DNA from: JBCCJA01 sp039045975
GTDB taxonomy: Bacteria; Planctomycetota; Planctomycetia; Planctomycetales; Planctomycetaceae
DNA: 16,087 nt
Assembly: GCA_039045975.1 (NCBI GenBank)
Contig: JBCCJA010000075.1
Coordinates: 1-16,087 of the forward strand
Direction of reading: 5' to 3'
The notes below the pieces were generated by a model that saw only the letters and a list, made by a program, of their open reading frames with translations, was not told the DNA's origin and made no database searches. Shown here in pieces: positions 13,805-16,087 of this stretch. The translations under genes were made by a program, and so were the position numbers. How positions within the stretch are numbered: position 1 is the stretch's first letter; each line of letters opens with the position of its first letter.

Positions 13805-15814
13805 ATGACCGCCCGCGAAGACTTGCGTGACTCTCTCGTTCGACTCAGTGCGGACCTGACGCAACTTGTGATGCACGCGAGGGCCGTGGGGGAGGCGGGC
13901 GACGGACGGCGGTTGATCTTCGCCGCGCGATCGGGACACGCGTGTCGGCAGGAGTTCGTCGGGTTCTGCGAACTCCATCCGCTACGCCCGGGGCACGACG
14001 ATGCCGAGGGCGGTCGGGTCGGTTGGCTCCCTGATCTCCGACAGAAGCGGGCCGACATCCTTCGCGAGCATGGTGTGGTCGATGTCTCTGAATTGACGAA
14101 TAAGCCGGTCTTCGAGATCGATGACCCGAGTTTCGACGAGCTGGCGCGGCGGTCGGGGGTGCGGCTGCCGCGGCTGATCCTCGCGCGGTCGATGAGTGAG
14201 GACGCGTGGCGATTCTTCGACCGCTGCCCGTGGCGACGGCTCGCGTGGGTCGAGGATGACGAAGACGGCGACGAGTGTGTGGTCGCCGCTACGGAATCGC
14301 TCGCGTGGAACGCGGCCGACAGTCTGTCGTTTCATATCGAAGAACTGATCAAAGCCGCGGTCCGGGTGCGTTACGGGGCGATCGACGCCCGTCATCGGCT
14401 CGACCGGTTGCCCGACGCGCAGGCCGACGTGCTGTCACGGCACCGGGGCACGCCGTGGCGGCCGTGGGTGCGGGCGGCGTTCCTCGACGACGCGGACGCC
14501 GTCCCGCGGCCGATGCGGGAAGGGGCCGGTCTCCTGCCGACTTCGGCGGTACTGTTGGCGGAGGCCGCCTTGACGGAGTCTGTCGTGGAGGCGTGGGAAG
14601 GCATGCGGGCCCCGATCCGGGACGCACTGCAAGATCTTGAGAGCGTGCGGGGCGAGGCGGAGGGGCCGGCGTGGGGTCTGCCGGTGCGGCCGGAGATGAC
14701 CGACGGCCCGGCATTCTATGAGATCATCGGCGAATTGGACTTGGCCCTGATCTTCCTCGATGCCTTCGAAAAGAACGTCGGCAGTTTGCGTTCGTCGATC
14801 GCCCGCGGGTGGGAGTTCCTCTTTTTCGACGACGGGCGGTTCGACGGGATCACCCATCCCGATCTGCCTGACCACGTCTGCAGGCAGAGTCCGGGGCCGC
14901 GGCACTTCCCGGACCCTCGGCACGGGGAGGCGGCCGAACGGTTCGAGGCCGCCGAGATCGCTTTCGAGCAGTACGCGCAATGTGTGCCCCGCCTAGCCGC
15001 GGCCCGCGATGCCGCACGCCGATCGGTCGGGGAGTTCGACGGGGCGGCCGCGACGCGTTTCCGGTGGGCCTGCGGCGGACCACAGGGCGAGTCGGCATTC
15101 GCGGCCTTCTTGGCCCGGCTGACCGAATGTCCGTTCTTTTTCACCGACGGGCCGGAACCGCTCGCGTCGAACCCGCGCGACATCGTCGGACAGGTGAAAC
15201 GGGGCCACGTGCGTCACGCGTGGCGTCCGCACACGGCTGCGATCCGCCTGCTCCAGTCGCGGTTGATCGACGACGAGGCGGTCGGGCTGTGCCGCGTCGA
15301 TAACGACGTGCGAACGCTGAGGCTGCCGAAGGAAGACGCGGTCTCCGCTGTGCCGTTCGCGGCGTGGGCGGAGTCGGACGACGGCGACTCGGCTGAGCCA
15401 GACGACACGCCGGTCCGATCGGCACCGCAGTGTCGTCCGTGCCCACGGGATGCCGCTCCTGATGCGGTTGTGAAACTCTGGGGCATTTACGAGCGAGAAA
15501 AAACAACCGGCCGCCACCGGCGAATCGTCCAATATCTCATTGAATACGGTCGGGGCGGGAGTCGACGTGGTGACGGTGTCTTGTATCGGGCTTCGATCGC
15601 GGAAGTCGGTGCCGCGCTCGGCCTCGTGGGGTTGGATAGCGACGGTCTCACGGAGGACAAACGAACTTTCAAACGATTCGCCGCCCCCCGTTCGGGCGAT
15701 ATCGAAAGACTCCGCTTATCAACAAAAACAAGGGGTGTCGGCACGCCTGAAGTGTCGTTGAAGTTTACAGACATTAAAAAGGGGGCGTCGGGGGGCGGTC
15801 CGAAGGGGCGGTGA
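13805..15814 (+). CDS. Unrecognised 669-residue protein
   Basis: The frame is open from GTG 13733, but I prefer ATG 13805 (MTAREDLRDSLVRLSADL), because the extra 24 residues look like translated leader. No clear Shine-Dalgarno sequence precedes either. The product is soluble, with no signal peptide or membrane segment. It has an alpha-helical start, a Trp/Arg-rich part (DAWRFFDRCPWRRLAWVEDD), a middle with ELDLALIFLDAFEKN, and a basic C-terminal section (EKTTGRHRRIVQYLIEYG followed by ASIAEVGAALGLVGLD) that could be a winged helix. I do not recognise the family. The helix-turn-helix gene starts 79 bases downstream on the same strand, so the two may be co-transcribed and belong to a mobile element. 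Codon use is strongly GC-biased and matches the RHS core, supporting a real gene. Confidence 0.8.
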   Translation: MTAREDLRDSLVRLSADLTQLVMHARAVGEAGDGRRLIFAARSGHACRQEFVGFCELHPLRPGHDDAEGGRVGWLPDLRQKRADILREHGVVDVSELTNKPVFEIDDPSFDELARRSGVRLPRLILARSMSEDAWRFFDRCPWRRLAWVEDDEDGDECVVAATESLAWNAADSLSFHIEELIKAAVRVRYGAIDARHRLDRLPDAQADVLSRHRGTPWRPWVRAAFLDDADAVPRPMREGAGLLPTSAVLLAEAALTESVVEAWEGMRAPIRDALQDLESVRGEAEGPAWGLPVRPEMTDGPAFYEIIGELDLALIFLDAFEKNVGSLRSSIARGWEFLFFDDGRFDGITHPDLPDHVCRQSPGPRHFPDPRHGEAAERFEAAEIAFEQYAQCVPRLAAARDAARRSVGEFDGAAATRFRWACGGPQGESAFAAFLARLTECPFFFTDGPEPLASNPRDIVGQVKRGHVRHAWRPHTAAIRLLQSRLIDDEAVGLCRVDNDVRTLRLPKEDAVSAVPFAAWAESDDGDSAEPDDTPVRSAPQCRPCPRDAAPDAVVKLWGIYEREKTTGRHRRIVQYLIEYGRGGSRRGDGVLYRASIAEVGAALGLVGLDSDGLTEDKRTFKRFAAPRSGDIERLRLSTKTRGVGTPEVSLKFTDIKKGASGGGPKGR

Positions 15815-15893
15815 ATCACTGACTGCCCCCTGACATCCGACGGCTTCATCGCGAGTCTTCCGCCGGCTTCAACCGGCTCTTTCGGAGACTCGA
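15815..15893. other. Short intergenic gap with hairpin and ribosome binding site
   Basis: The 79-base gap contains a small inverted repeat GCCGG/CCGGC near 15862-15878 and a good Shine-Dalgarno sequence GGAGA at 15884-15888, five bases before the ATG at 15894. Nothing suggests a strong terminator, which fits co-transcription of the flanking genes. Confidence 0.5.
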
Positions 15894-16087
15894 ATGACGG
15901 ACAAGACGAACGTGGATTCCGCCCGGCGACCGCAGCCCGGGATCGACTCCCTCCTGATCTCGCGTGACGACGCGGCGTCGATGCTCGGCGTGGCCGTCGA
16001 GACCTTCGATCGCCAACGGCGGGCGGGGAAGACGCCCGCTCCGGTGAAGATCGGCGGGCGGCTGCTGTTCCGACGGGCCGACCTCGA
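15894..16087 (+). CDS. Excisionase/AlpA-type helix-turn-helix protein, cut by the right edge
   Basis: The visible 64 residues start at ATG 15894 behind a clear GGAGA. After a polar N-terminus, residues 20-64 show the HTH_17/AlpA-MerR-like pattern: LLISRDDAASMLGVAVETFD (helix-turn-helix) followed by a wing PVKIGGRLLFRRADL. This family covers phage excisionases, AlpA regulators and the small DNA-binding proteins that sit just upstream of tyrosine recombinases in many planctomycete genomic islands. It would act in the cytoplasm as a DNA-binding regulator or directionality factor. The C-terminus is beyond the window, so a partner integrase cannot be confirmed here. Confidence 0.88.
   Translation, partial: MTDKTNVDSARRPQPGIDSLLISRDDAASMLGVAVETFDRQRRAGKTPAPVKIGGRLLFRRADL

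Noticed and set aside
13339..14058. A 239-codon minus-strand frame spanning the intergenic region and the start of the large gene
   Set aside because: Its product is Arg/Ser/Pro-rich without a domain, and it overlaps the well-supported plus-strand gene.

Overview
The window is GC-rich and mostly made of one giant gene. The giant protein opens with a Leu-Glu-Ala-Arg-x-Met-Leu-Ser element close to the LEPR-XLL sorting motif of large secreted planctomycete proteins. Several starts have no clear Shine-Dalgarno sequence. Together with the codon use this points to a bacterium of the phylum Planctomycetota. That assignment is an inference from protein style, not from a marker gene.

Layout. Positions 2-178 hold the tail of a gene that enters from the left. 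Positions 179-608 are a leader without a convincing gene. Positions 609-10013 encode a 3134-residue RHS/YD-repeat protein. Its order is: LEPR-XLL-like start, RTX-type calcium-binding repeats, a dockerin-like EF-hand, beta-sandwich domains, a first YD-repeat block, an inserted IgGFc-binding-type domain, a long second YD-repeat block, the RHS core, and a variable C-terminal tip of about 184 residues with a caspase-like His/Cys pair. A small membrane-anchored protein (10010-10489) overlaps its stop codon by 4 bases and is a candidate immunity protein.

Next comes a REP-like hairpin, then a 5'-truncated orphan RHS cassette (open from 10559 to 12424). The orphan has its own C-terminal tip with a Cys/His/Asp arrangement resembling papain or transglutaminase folds. 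A second small membrane-anchored candidate immunity gene (12424-12915) starts on the last base of its stop codon. A second REP-like hairpin cluster and a decayed RHS scrap (13070 to about 13250) follow. The scrap is about 93% identical to part of the main gene. The whole reads as a polymorphic-toxin locus: one full-length delivery gene plus displaced tip/immunity cassettes that could replace the active tip by recombination in the shared YD/core sequence.

The right end is different: an unrecognised 669-residue protein (13805-15814) and the beginning of an excisionase/AlpA-type helix-turn-helix gene (from 15894, cut by the window edge). In planctomycetes such small helix-turn-helix genes often sit beside a tyrosine recombinase, so a mobile element may border the RHS locus.
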